A stretch of 64,000 nucleotides of DNA from Pantanalinema sp. GBBB05. GTDB taxonomy: Bacteria > Cyanobacteriota > Cyanobacteriia > Leptolyngbyales > Leptolyngbyaceae. The notes beneath the pieces are model-generated. The model saw nothing but the letters and a program-made list of their open reading frames with translations. It was not told the origin of the DNA and made no database searches. Positions 1-8,452 of this stretch are shown one piece after another. The stretch spans positions 37,588 through 101,587 of the forward strand of contig VRZD01000025.1 in assembly GCA_016743235.1 (NCBI GenBank). The letters are read 5' to 3'. A program made the translations under genes and the position numbers. Numbering within the stretch: the first letter of the stretch is position 1; each line of letters begins with the position of its first letter.

Positions 1-1
1 A

Positions 2-109
2 AGCACCTATAAATTCTACAACCTCCCTTCCCAGGCGACAGAATCAGCCACCAGTTTGATTAATATTCAAGTTCCTATCCGAAAATATTCTTTATTCATG
101 GGAAATTAA
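2..109 (+). CDS. Possible 3' end of an unidentified gene, cut by the window edge
   Basis: Frame 2 is open from the left edge to a TAA at 107-109 and gives about 35 residues ending in RKYSLFMGN. The other two forward frames stop early (TAA at 10-12 in frame 1, TGA near base 57 in frame 3). The composition is protein-like, but 35 codons are too few to prove a gene, and no family can be named. The sequence to the left of the window would settle it. Confidence 0.3.
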   Translation, partial: STYKFYNLPSQATESATSLINIQVPIRKYSLFMGN

Positions 110-269
110 CCAGGCTAGCTGACCTAGCGAAGCGGTTTATTGACAATAGAACTCGTAGGATAAAAGCGCCACATGCCAGTTCGCCTGATCGTCTGAAGTT
201 TTGTCTAAATTTCCCCGAGATTTCCTGAAGCTATGTTAGAGCAAGTGTGTAGTGGGAGAGGATGGTGGA
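110..269. other. Intergenic leader before the first complete gene
   Basis: About 160 bases without a supported reading frame. The stretch after base 190 is AT-rich and probably carries the promoter of the next gene, but no clear -35/-10 pair stands out. The purine-rich GGGAGAGG at 254-261 is the likely ribosome binding site for the GTG at 270. Confidence 0.4.
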
Positions 270-2297
270 GTGAAGAGTAATTTGAATCGACCTGAGATCA
301 ATCAACCGGGTAACTCCGAGTTGCCTCGCTACGAAGTGCGATCGCCAAATGACCTTGATCCGGCGATCGCTAATGTCGCTGCCACGATTCAACATCCTGG
401 TCGTTCACTGAAGCTGCCTCAGTGGATTAAGGCTCGCGGTTGGCTGTTCTTAGGACTAACGAGTTGCCTAGTGTTTGGCGGGGTTGGTGCATGGGCGTTA
501 GTGTGGTTAGCTACCCCTCCTCCCTCGGCTGACTGTCAAAATATTTCCGTGCTGTCTCCTGATATGGAGCGGCTCTATTGCGCTCAGGAAGCAGCTCGCT
601 CAGGAGATTTACCTCAACTCCTGGCTGGTCTCAAGTTTCTGGAGGAATGGACTCCCGAACATCCGCTCTACAAGGAAGCCCAGAAGTCGATCGATGAGTG
701 GTCAGCCGCCATTTTACGAATTGCCCAACAACGGATTGAACAAAGTGATCTGAAAGGTGCTGTAGATCTGGCTAAGCAGATTCCTAAGTCTAGCCCGATC
801 TATCAGGATGCTCAAGCGATCGTGACCCAATGGCAAACGCTGTGGCAACGCGGGGAAGCGATCTCGACAAAAGCTCGTAACGCCATGAAGCAGCAACGCT
901 GGGACGAAGCGTCTCAATACATTGCTAGCCTACGGGAGATTAACCATGATTACTGGCGCTATCAACGCCCACAACTGCTATCTCGGCAATTGCTGGCAGA
1001 ACAACAGGCAAGACGGTTGTTTGCTGATGCTCAAAGTTTGGCGAGCTTGGGTGCCCCCACTGATCTCGGAGCGGCGATCGCCGCTGCAAGCAAAATTGAG
1101 CCCACAACCTTTACCTGGGCAGAAGCTCGCCGTACGGTAAAACAATGGAGTGAAACGCTATTGGCTCTAGGAGTACAGCACTGGCGGCAGAACCAGACTG
1201 AGGCTGCGATCGCGGCGATCCAACCCGTAACGCTCAACCCCGATCTGGCTCAGGCGGCTTATGACTTGATTGGACTCAGCTATGCTCGCCAATTTGCCGT
1301 CACCAGCAAGTCTAGCTTGATGCCCTCCTTTAACCAGCTTGGCAGCCTCACCACGGCTGTCACTCTAGCCAGTATGATCCCCACTGAGAGCCGCTACTAT
1401 CCGTTAGCCCAAGCCAGTATTCAGAATTGGCAAACCCAGCTTCAGGACAGTACCCAACTCCAACTTGCCAATGTGATCGCGCAAACTGGGCAAACCCTGT
1501 CCTATGACCTGGCGATCGCCCAAGCCCAACAGATTACGCCAGATAGACCTCAGCGGCTCCAGGCCCAAACTCTGATTGCCATGTGGAGGACTGCCCAACA
1601 ACAGCTAGAGGATCGCCCCTATCTGCTATATGCCCAGCAGTTAGCCGAACCAGGTACCCTAGTTGCCTTAAAAGCGGCGATCGCGCAAGCCAATCAGATT
1701 GCTGCAGGACGAGCCTTGCGAGGCACCGCCCAAAGTTTGGTGCGTGGCTGGTATCAAGCAATTCAAACGATCGAAGATCAACCCATTCTCGATCGAGCCT
1801 GGTCCCTAGCAGGACAGGGCGATTTGAATGGGGCCATTCAGGTCGCAGCCAACATTGCTCCTAGACGGTCTCTGTACTGGCAAGCTCAAGGCGCGATCGG
1901 GGATTGGCAAGCGCAACTCCGAGCCGCACAAGCCACTCAAGCGCGACAATCGACAGTAACCAAGTCCGAACCCTCCTCTGTGCCTCAACAGACAGACCAA
2001 AATTTCCCAAGTTCTGATCCTAGTCCCACCAGTAACACCACGGTGAATGAAGAGGGCACTGCCTCAGTCACCACACCACCTACAGCAGAGGAATTTCCCC
2101 AACCTGGGGAACCGAGTCACAGCAACACAGAACCGCCACCCCCGCCGGCTAGTATTTCGGCGCCAGCCGAACAATTTGTGCGCCCAGGTAATCTCCACTC
2201 TCAACCGGTCGTGATTCCCGAGCCTCCTCCAGCGATGCCCCCTGCACCCAGCCATGCTCAGCCAGTGGTGATCCCCGATTCCCCATCGGCTCCTTAA
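270..2297 (+). CDS. Membrane-anchored helical-repeat protein, function unknown
   Basis: About 675 residues. One hydrophobic segment at roughly residues 57-82 separates a short cytoplasmic N-terminus from a long, Ala/Gln-rich helical region. That region is built from several units of about 70-90 residues, each with a pattern like AIAQA..I.P....QAQ..I..W, so it looks TPR- or HEAT-like. The last 120 residues are Pro/Ser/Thr-rich and repeat the phrase QPVVIP twice. Long proteins of this kind, often auto-annotated as chromosome segregation ATPase, are common in cyanobacteria, but no ATPase motif is visible here. I chose GTG at 270 because GGGAGAGG lies 8 bases upstream; GTG at 252 is in frame and would add six residues. 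The helical domain may scaffold proteins at the membrane; that is inference. Confidence 0.7.
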   Translation: MKSNLNRPEINQPGNSELPRYEVRSPNDLDPAIANVAATIQHPGRSLKLPQWIKARGWLFLGLTSCLVFGGVGAWALVWLATPPPSADCQNISVLSPDMERLYCAQEAARSGDLPQLLAGLKFLEEWTPEHPLYKEAQKSIDEWSAAILRIAQQRIEQSDLKGAVDLAKQIPKSSPIYQDAQAIVTQWQTLWQRGEAISTKARNAMKQQRWDEASQYIASLREINHDYWRYQRPQLLSRQLLAEQQARRLFADAQSLASLGAPTDLGAAIAAASKIEPTTFTWAEARRTVKQWSETLLALGVQHWRQNQTEAAIAAIQPVTLNPDLAQAAYDLIGLSYARQFAVTSKSSLMPSFNQLGSLTTAVTLASMIPTESRYYPLAQASIQNWQTQLQDSTQLQLANVIAQTGQTLSYDLAIAQAQQITPDRPQRLQAQTLIAMWRTAQQQLEDRPYLLYAQQLAEPGTLVALKAAIAQANQIAAGRALRGTAQSLVRGWYQAIQTIEDQPILDRAWSLAGQGDLNGAIQVAANIAPRRSLYWQAQGAIGDWQAQLRAAQATQARQSTVTKSEPSSVPQQTDQNFPSSDPSPTSNTTVNEEGTASVTTPPTAEEFPQPGEPSHSNTEPPPPPASISAPAEQFVRPGNLHSQPVVIPEPPPAMPPAPSHAQPVVIPDSPSAP

Positions 2298-2316
2298 GGG
2301 AGTCATGGATAGCAGA

Positions 2317-2364
2317 AAGCGGCTGAGCAGACCCTGAATGGCTTCTCTCCAGCCGCTTGCTTTT
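2317..2364 (+). terminator. Stem-loop terminator between convergent genes
   Basis: AAGCGGCTG at 2317-2325 is perfectly complementary to CAGCCGCTT at 2350-2358, with a 24-base loop and a TTTT run at 2361-2364. It lies between the end of the plus-strand repeat-protein gene and the end of hemL on the minus strand. The T run makes it best for the plus strand. Confidence 0.6.
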
Positions 2365-2376
2365 AAGGCTAGCTGA

Positions 2377-3675
2377 TTACAAGTTCGACATCACATCCCG
2401 AGCGGCTGCCAAAGTGCGATCGATATCGTCTTCGGTATGCGCCAATGAAGTAAAGCCGGCCTCAAATTGGGATGGCGCCAGATATACGCCTCGTTCCAAC
2501 ATGCCACGATGGAAGCGACTGAACTTATTTAGATCAGACTTTTTGGCATCCTCATAATTGTGGACTGGTCCTTCAGTGAAGAACAGACCAAACATGCCAC
2601 TAATCTGACCACCGCAGGCAACATGTCCAGTTTCCTTGGCAATTTGCAGTAAGCCATTGGCTAATCGCTTGGTAATGCGATCGAGGGTGTCATAAGTACC
2701 TGGTTGCCGCAATAACTCCAGCGTCTTGATTCCAGCTGTCATCGCGAGGGGATTCCCGGATAGAGTACCTGCCTGGTACATCGGACCAGCGGGAGCTACC
2801 ATGCTCATGATGTCCCGACGACCACCGTAGGCACCCACGGGCAAACCACCACCAATAATCTTGCCTAAAGTCGTTAAGTCAGGAGTAATACCAAACTTCT
2901 CTTGAGCCCCACCATAGGCAATTCGGAAGCCAGTCATCACTTCATCAAATACCAGTAAAGCCCCATGCTCCCGCACGATTTCTTGCAATCCAGGCAGGAA
3001 GCCAGCATCGGGAGGGATGAAGCCCGCATTACCGACTACAGGTTCAAGAATGACCCCAGCAATTTGGTCAGGGTTCTCTTCAAATAGCGCTTTGACCGCT
3101 TCCAAATTATTAAAGGGCGCCGTCAAGGTATTGCTGGTCGTGGTTTTAGGCACACCCGGCGAGTCAGGTAGCCCTAGAGTAGCTACCCCAGAACCTGCTT
3201 TTACCAGGAACATATCGGCGTGCCCATGATAGCAGCCTTCAAACTTAATGATCTTTTCCCGTCCAGTGAATGCCCGCATCAAGCGCAGCACGGACATACA
3301 CGCTTCCGTGCCAGAGTTAACGAAACGGACCATTTCAATGCTGGGGACAGCATCAATCACCATTTCGGCTAACACGTTTTCCAGGCGGCAAGGGGCACCA
3401 AAGCTAGTCCCTTTCTCGGCAGCTTCCTGAATGGCTTTAATCACATCCGGATGGGCATGACCGCAAATCGCCGGTCCCCACGTGCCAACGTAATCAATAT
3501 ATTGATTACCATCGACATCCCAGGCATACGCGCCTTTAACCCGATCGAACACGACAGGTTGCCCACCCACAGACTTAAAAGCTCTTACCGGAGAACTTAC
3601 TCCTCCTGGCATCAGTTTTTGAGCGGCTGCAAAAATTTCTTCTGATTTAGTTGTCTTAAATGTACTCGTGACCAA
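2377..3675 (-). CDS. hemL: Glutamate-1-semialdehyde 2,1-aminomutase
   Basis: This 432-residue enzyme converts glutamate-1-semialdehyde to 5-aminolevulinate, the committed precursor of heme, chlorophyll and bilins in cyanobacteria. It is a PLP-dependent class-III aminotransferase-fold protein. The N-terminal motif LMPGGVSSPVRAF, the phrase FEGCYHGHADMFLVKAGSG, the FDEVMTGFR aspartate motif and the PLP-binding lysine K272 in TLGKIIGGGLPVGA are all intact, and the length is normal for the family. The start codon is TTG at 3675, supported by an AAGGAG ribosome binding site 7 bases upstream. The gene is a single cytoplasmic unit. hemD at the far right end of the window belongs to the same pathway but is not linked to it. 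Confidence 0.97.
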   Translation of the reverse strand: MVTSTFKTTKSEEIFAAAQKLMPGGVSSPVRAFKSVGGQPVVFDRVKGAYAWDVDGNQYIDYVGTWGPAICGHAHPDVIKAIQEAAEKGTSFGAPCRLENVLAEMVIDAVPSIEMVRFVNSGTEACMSVLRLMRAFTGREKIIKFEGCYHGHADMFLVKAGSGVATLGLPDSPGVPKTTTSNTLTAPFNNLEAVKALFEENPDQIAGVILEPVVGNAGFIPPDAGFLPGLQEIVREHGALLVFDEVMTGFRIAYGGAQEKFGITPDLTTLGKIIGGGLPVGAYGGRRDIMSMVAPAGPMYQAGTLSGNPLAMTAGIKTLELLRQPGTYDTLDRITKRLANGLLQIAKETGHVACGGQISGMFGLFFTEGPVHNYEDAKKSDLNKFSRFHRGMLERGVYLAPSQFEAGFTSLAHTEDDIDRTLAAARDVMSNL

Positions 3676-3688
3676 TGCTATCTCCTTA
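3676..3688 (-). promoter_or_regulatory. Ribosome binding site that fixes a TTG start for hemL
   Basis: On the minus strand the bases before the start read AAGGAGATAGCA-TTG. AAGGAG is a near-perfect Shine-Dalgarno sequence at a normal distance. No ATG in the same frame gives the conserved N-terminus, so this supports TTG as the true start. Confidence 0.7.
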
Positions 3689-3778
3689 GAAATTGATTGA
3701 ATGAAGTGAGGGGGAAGAACGGTTGAATCGAACGTTAAAAAACTGTTTGGCTACGTGAACGCACATTTGTTTATCTTA

Positions 3779-3893
3779 CCTGGAGTCGGGAGCAGGAGGG
3801 AGCGATCGCTGGGTGGAGGAATCGAGCGGATGGGATTCGGTAAGGGCAGTGAAGAGGATGGAGTAGGTGAGGGAGATAGGCAAGATGGGAAGT
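3779..3893. repeat. Purine-rich low-complexity tract (pyrimidine-rich on the minus strand)
   Basis: The stretch is dominated by GGGA/GGAG/GATGGGA words, and its complement reads as runs of CTCCC and CCATCC. The same kind of CT-rich spacer occurs at 16580-16619, 17262-17307 and 45490-45540. It resembles degenerate short tandem repeats found between genes in cyanobacteria. It lies just after the 3' end of the minus-strand gene to its right. Confidence 0.45.
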
Positions 3894-4388
3894 TCAGCGG
3901 GACTGACCGTAGGACCAGGTGATGCCAGGACCAACCTGCAGAGATCGTTGTTCGGGAGTAAAGAGTTCCCAGTCAGGCAGGTCATGATCATCGCTGGTGG
4001 GAGTGAAGGTTAACTGGTCGCCGTTGCTCCAATCAATCACGACACGCAAGTCAGGATAGGTAACCTCGATCGCAGTCAGACTCTGCCCTTCTAGATGATG
4101 GAGCACGGGGCTGATGGCTTCTAAGCCGGTTTGACCTGAGACAGTTGTCCCACCAGACCGTTTAAGCTGCCAAACTGCACCGCGTGTCCCGAGAATCCAA
4201 CTACCATGATCTTTACCGAGCTGTGTATGACAGGTATAAGCGATCGGTTCCCCGAAATGTAGCGTCAACTCCTGGCGATAGTTGAGGCTGATTTTCCAGC
4301 ACAGTTCGCCCACGACTCGACCGACAATGTCATGCAGGGAAGTTAAATCCTCAACAGTCTGAATCTGGCGGATGAGATGTAGCGTCAT
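3894..4388 (-). CDS. Conserved hypothetical protein, probably cyanobacterial
   Basis: The 164-residue product is soluble, with no signal peptide or membrane segment. It has alternating beta-like stretches (ELTLHFGEPIAY, GSWILGTRGAVWQLKR, AIEVTYPDLRVVIDWSNGDQLTFTP) and ends in a segment rich in Trp and Pro. I recognise no catalytic motif and cannot name a family. The start is ATG at 4388, with no clear ribosome binding site. It is transcribed divergently from hisIE and lies downstream of nothing obvious. Even composition and a sustained protein-like sequence support a real gene. Confidence 0.7.
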   Translation of the reverse strand: MTLHLIRQIQTVEDLTSLHDIVGRVVGELCWKISLNYRQELTLHFGEPIAYTCHTQLGKDHGSWILGTRGAVWQLKRSGGTTVSGQTGLEAISPVLHHLEGQSLTAIEVTYPDLRVVIDWSNGDQLTFTPTSDDHDLPDWELFTPEQRSLQVGPGITWSYGQSR

Positions 4389-4511
4389 AATAAATCTTAA
4401 TTTCCCGGCGATCGGGTTAATTCTACCAGTGGCTTCAGTATGCCCATGTCAGGAAACGACCAATCTACCTGACAATAATGAAGTGGATTGTCAATTAATG
4501 AGTGTTTGGGC

Positions 4512-5144
4512 ATGGAGTTACAGCAAGCGGTTCCGGTTGATCAGATTCGCTACGACGATCGTGGCTTAGTGCCAGCGATCGTGCAGGATTATCTGGATGG
4601 CACGGTGCTGATGATGGCCTGGATGAACCGGGAATCGTTGCAAAAAACCCTAGAAACCGGCGAGACGTGGTTTTGGAGCCGATCGCGGCAGGAGCTTTGG
4701 CATAAAGGCGGGACTTCCGGTCATACTCAGAAGATTCAAAGCATTCGGTACGATTGCGATAGCGACACGTTGCTGCTCAGTGTCGAGCAGATCGGTGATA
4801 TTGCCTGCCACACAGGAGAACGCAGTTGCTTCCACCGGGTTGATCACACGATCACGCCGCCACCTGCCGATACCTTGTCACAAGTATTTCAGGTGATCTG
4901 CGATCGCCGTGACCAGCCTACCGACACCTCCTATACCTGCAAATTATTCGCTGGTGGTGACAACAAAATTCTGAAAAAGATTGGTGAAGAAACAGCAGAA
5001 GTCGTGATGGCCTTTAAAGATGATGATGCAGAGGCGATCGCGGGAGAAGTTGCCGATCTGCTCTATCACACGTTAGTAGCACTAGCCCATCATCAGGTTG
5101 ATTTGAAAGCTGTTTATCGTAAGCTGCAAGAGCGCAGACGCTAG
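4512..5144 (+). CDS. hisI: Bifunctional phosphoribosyl-AMP cyclohydrolase / phosphoribosyl-ATP pyrophosphatase
   Basis: This HisIE fusion catalyses the second and third steps of histidine synthesis: PR-ATP to PR-AMP, then ring opening to ProFAR. The N-terminal HisI domain (about residues 1-110) shows the motifs WSRSRQELWHKGGTSGH, YDCDSDTLL and ACHTGERSCF, whose Asp and Cys residues bind Mg and Zn. The C-terminal HisE domain (about 120-205) has the MazG-like helical motifs KIGEETAEVVMAFKD and GEVADLLYHTL. I chose ATG at 4512 (210 residues); an in-frame TTG at 4488 would add eight residues that do not look conserved. The gene stands alone, not in a his operon, as is usual in cyanobacteria. Confidence 0.95.
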   Translation: MELQQAVPVDQIRYDDRGLVPAIVQDYLDGTVLMMAWMNRESLQKTLETGETWFWSRSRQELWHKGGTSGHTQKIQSIRYDCDSDTLLLSVEQIGDIACHTGERSCFHRVDHTITPPPADTLSQVFQVICDRRDQPTDTSYTCKLFAGGDNKILKKIGEETAEVVMAFKDDDAEAIAGEVADLLYHTLVALAHHQVDLKAVYRKLQERRR

Positions 5145-5182
5145 TTTACTCAACACTTCCTTGCCCTTTCCGTCCATGCTCA

Positions 5183-6328
5183 ATGACGATGACTGATCAT
5201 CCAGACTACCAACTTGCTGCCTACGATTATGTGTTGCCGGAAGCCCGGATTGCACAATCGCCTGCAATCCCAAGAGACAGTTCTCGCTTACTGGTGGTCA
5301 AAAATCGTTTGGAGCACTGCCATGCCAGCTTTCGGGAGCTGCCAAACTTCTTACACCCAGGAGATCTACTGGTTCTGAATAATACCCGTGTGATTCCGGC
5401 GCGTCTGTATGGGCAAAAATCCAGCGGTTTACCTGTAGAAGTGCTGTTATTAGAACCCCAGCCCAGTGAGAGCACCCCAACCGATGGGTTCTCTGATCGA
5501 TGGCTAGCCTTAGTTAAACCAGGCAGACGCTTAAAGCCAGGAGCCAGAATCTGGTTTAGCCACCATCGGCAAAGTTCTTCGTCTCCTCCATCCCTATCCG
5601 CTGCAGAAGGGATTTGGGCAACCGTCCTGGCAACGGATCCCACAACTAGTGGGCGAATTATTCAATTTGAAGTACCGCCAGGGCTATCACTGCAAGACTG
5701 GATTTATCAAATGGGACAGTTGCCACTCCCCCCTTATATTACGCAGCTTGAAAGTGAGCCAGAGCAATATCAGACGGTATATGCGGCTTGCCCAGGAGCA
5801 GTGGCAGCTCCCACAGCAGGACTGCACTTTACCCCAGAGCTATTGCAGCAGTTACAAGCCTGTGGCATTCAGCAGGCATTTGTGACTTTGCATGTCGGCG
5901 TAGGGACGTTTCGTCCGGTGGAAGCAGAAAATATCACCAACCATCAAATGCATTCCGAGTGGGTAGAAGTGCCAGCCGCAACGGTTGAGCAAATTCAAAC
6001 CACCAAAGCCCAGGGAGGCCGCGTCATTGCTGTAGGCACAACAGTTGTGCGATCGCTGGAAGGAATCGCCACACAGCTCGGGAAGCTACAACCATTTTGT
6101 GGCAAGACGAATTTATTCATTTATCCCGGTTATCAGTGGCAGGTGATTGATGGCATGATTACCAACTTTCACTTACCAAAATCGAGTTTGATGATGCTAG
6201 TGAGTGCCTTAATTAGTCGGCGACGGTTACTGGATCTCTATCAAGTTGCGATCGCAGAGCACTATCGGTTTTATTCTTTCGGAGATGCAATGTTAATCCT
6301 GCCAGAGTCCAGGATTAGCTATGACTAA
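5183..6328 (+). CDS. queA: S-adenosylmethionine:tRNA ribosyltransferase-isomerase
   Basis: The enzyme transfers and isomerises the ribosyl group of AdoMet onto preQ1 in tRNA, giving epoxyqueuosine at the wobble position. The 381-residue product carries the family motifs YDYVLPEARIAQ at the N-terminus, DLLVLNNTRVIPARL, AAPTAGLHFTPELL, TLHVGVGTFRPV and the C-terminal MITNFHLPKSSLMMLVSA and HYRFYSFGDAMLI. Length is slightly over the usual 340-360 because of a variable insertion near residues 95-145. The start at 5183 is ATG; a second ATG lies six bases on. It follows hisIE by 38 bases on the same strand and may be cotranscribed with it. Confidence 0.97.
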   Translation: MTMTDHPDYQLAAYDYVLPEARIAQSPAIPRDSSRLLVVKNRLEHCHASFRELPNFLHPGDLLVLNNTRVIPARLYGQKSSGLPVEVLLLEPQPSESTPTDGFSDRWLALVKPGRRLKPGARIWFSHHRQSSSSPPSLSAAEGIWATVLATDPTTSGRIIQFEVPPGLSLQDWIYQMGQLPLPPYITQLESEPEQYQTVYAACPGAVAAPTAGLHFTPELLQQLQACGIQQAFVTLHVGVGTFRPVEAENITNHQMHSEWVEVPAATVEQIQTTKAQGGRVIAVGTTVVRSLEGIATQLGKLQPFCGKTNLFIYPGYQWQVIDGMITNFHLPKSSLMMLVSALISRRRLLDLYQVAIAEHYRFYSFGDAMLILPESRISYD

Positions 6329-6656
6329 TCAACACTAATTTTCTGCAAGCAATATTTTCTTAATCTTAACAGTGTGCCTAGAAGAACAGCATTCTGGGGT
6401 CTTACTATTAGAAAATTTATGTTGAGAAAATTTTTAGCTCTTAATTTTTCTCCTAAAAAATACAATCTAGTTGGCTGAATTAGGATGTCAAATCACCTTG
6501 AAATCAGTTGTTAGTAGCTGCTCTAAATTGGGTATTCTCTGATGAAATGAGTATTTGTAAACAATACTGCGGTATTGCTGAGGTAAGCGAATGAGGGTTT
6601 AAGCAGGGTGCTTTCGCCTCACTAGACTCATGCATTAAATAGGGCAGATAACGTCA
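6329..6656. other. AT-rich intergenic region before the sensor kinase cluster
   Basis: There is no supported coding sequence in these 328 bases. The middle is strongly AT-rich and holds two copies of AGAAAATTT (6410-6418 and 6425-6433), 15 bases apart. It presumably contains the promoter of the kinase gene at 6657. I see no convincing terminator for queA. Confidence 0.4.
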
Positions 6657-8405
6657 ATGACTGCGATTAACTTCAAGAAAATCCTTACGAAACGTGAGGT
6701 CCTGAATGTTTTGCATAATCTGGTTAGCGCCTTTAACCTCGAACTCTCTATTCAAGATGCTTCAGGGGAGTTTTGCCTTCAGTTAGGGAACAATCAGAGC
6801 CGTTCACTAGAAATGACTGAGTTAGAACCAATCTATGGCAATGAAGCGATCGTAGGTTGGGTGCATTGTCGCTCTCAAGACGATAAGTTAATGACTAAAA
6901 CTCAGACTGCTGCGATCGCCCATCTCTTATCCCATTGCATTAATCAGGAAATTGATAAGAAATCTCTAGCGAACGAACTACTGGAGAAGTACGAAGAGAT
7001 TGATCTATTTCAGGATATTTCTACTCAAATTACAACCAGTTTGGATCTACAAGAGCTTACCCAACTGGTGATTGAAGAAACCCGCAAAGTGATCGCAGCC
7101 ACGCGAGGTGCAGTTTTACTAGTCGATGCAGCAATTGAACCTCTGCGTGTGTTAGCAGCTTTTGGTCAGCCCTGGTATGAAGCCACCCCACCCCGGTTGG
7201 GAGAGGGTATTTTAGGGCAGATCGTCACCTCTGGGCAGGGTGAAATTGTCAATGAAGTCATTTCGGATCAAGGGATCAGTGCGCTCATTGCTGTACCGAT
7301 GAAGGTAAAGGAGCAAGTGATTGGGGCGATCGTTCTTAGCCATGATCCAGCCATTACTTACACAACCCATGATCTGAAGCTACTAACCATCTTTGCATCC
7401 CAAGCTGCGATTGCGATTGAAAAAGCATTGTTATACGAGCAAAGTTGTATGGCAGCGCTATCAGCGCAAATTCAAGCGCAACAACTTCAGCAAGCATTAC
7501 AGGAGTTGAAGCAAACTCAGGCACAATTGCTGCAAACAGAGAAGATGTCAAGTTTGGGGCAATTAGTCGCTGGTGTTGCCCACGAAATTAATAATCCAAT
7601 CAATTTTATTGGAGGAAATCTTACACCGGCCTGTGAGTATGCGCAGGATTTACTGAATTTATTGCGGCTGTATCAGCAGTGCTATCCCCAACCATTGACA
7701 ATAATTCAGGAGCAAATTACCGCGATCGATCTGGATTTTTTAACAGCAGATTTACCAAAGCTGTTGTCTTCGATGCAATTAGGGGTCGATCGGATTCAAA
7801 AAATTGTCCTCAGCCTCAAGAATTTTTCACGCTTAGATCAAGCGGAACTGAGTCAGGTCGATCTCCATGAAGGGTTAGATAGCACTTTATTAATCCTGCA
7901 ACATCGGCTCAAGGCAAATGGTCGTTCAGCCGGAATTCAGATTATTAAAGAATATAGTGAATTGCCTCTGGTTGAATGTTATGCCGGACAAGTGAATCAG
8001 GTATTGATGAATCTGCTCAGTAACGCGATCGATGCCTTAGAGGAATCAATCAGCCCATGTGCTTCGCTGCAAATGCAACGAGAAACTGCTGAGAGTTGTC
8101 CTTTACCAACCATTTGGATTCAGACTGAGCAGCAAGATTCGGCTCAGGTAATTATTCGGATTCGCGACAACGGCAGCGGCATTCCAGCAGAAGTTCAAGA
8201 AAAATTATTTGATGCCTTTTTTACCACTAAACCGATCGGTAAAGGGACAGGATTAGGACTATCCATTAGTCATCAAATCATTGTGGATAAACATGGTGGT
8301 TCCTTGAAATGCCATTCTCAAGTGGGAGAAGGCACTGAGTTTGTCATTGCCTTACCGGTTCGAGCGATTGCTCCAGCCAGTGTGACTCCACGCATTTCTG
8401 TTTAA
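6657..8405 (+). CDS. GAF-domain sensor histidine kinase, soluble
   Basis: The 582 residues divide into an N-terminal region with a possible degenerate sensory fold (1-110), a GAF domain (about 125-265, starting at LDLQELTQLVIEE), a coiled-coil linker rich in Gln/Leu (265-295), a HisKA-type dimerisation domain with H in LVAGVAHEINNPINFI (about residue 308) and a HATPase_c domain (about 440-575). The ATP-lid motifs LLSNAIDALEE, DNGSGIP and GKGTGLGLSISHQII are intact. It has no membrane segment, so it should sense a cytoplasmic signal. The GAF has no bilin-type cysteine motif. The next gene, a hybrid kinase, begins 47 bases downstream, and a CheY-like regulator follows, which suggests one signalling unit. 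Confidence 0.9.
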   Translation: MTAINFKKILTKREVLNVLHNLVSAFNLELSIQDASGEFCLQLGNNQSRSLEMTELEPIYGNEAIVGWVHCRSQDDKLMTKTQTAAIAHLLSHCINQEIDKKSLANELLEKYEEIDLFQDISTQITTSLDLQELTQLVIEETRKVIAATRGAVLLVDAAIEPLRVLAAFGQPWYEATPPRLGEGILGQIVTSGQGEIVNEVISDQGISALIAVPMKVKEQVIGAIVLSHDPAITYTTHDLKLLTIFASQAAIAIEKALLYEQSCMAALSAQIQAQQLQQALQELKQTQAQLLQTEKMSSLGQLVAGVAHEINNPINFIGGNLTPACEYAQDLLNLLRLYQQCYPQPLTIIQEQITAIDLDFLTADLPKLLSSMQLGVDRIQKIVLSLKNFSRLDQAELSQVDLHEGLDSTLLILQHRLKANGRSAGIQIIKEYSELPLVECYAGQVNQVLMNLLSNAIDALEESISPCASLQMQRETAESCPLPTIWIQTEQQDSAQVIIRIRDNGSGIPAEVQEKLFDAFFTTKPIGKGTGLGLSISHQIIVDKHGGSLKCHSQVGEGTEFVIALPVRAIAPASVTPRISV

Positions 8406-8452
8406 CCAGTTGAGATCGAGATCGGCAGTAGTCAAATCAACGGAGAATCCCT

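Noticed and set aside
3776..3991. A 71-codon minus-strand frame overlapping the conserved small gene
   Set aside because: It lies mostly in the purine-rich low-complexity tract and overlaps the better-supported gene in another frame.
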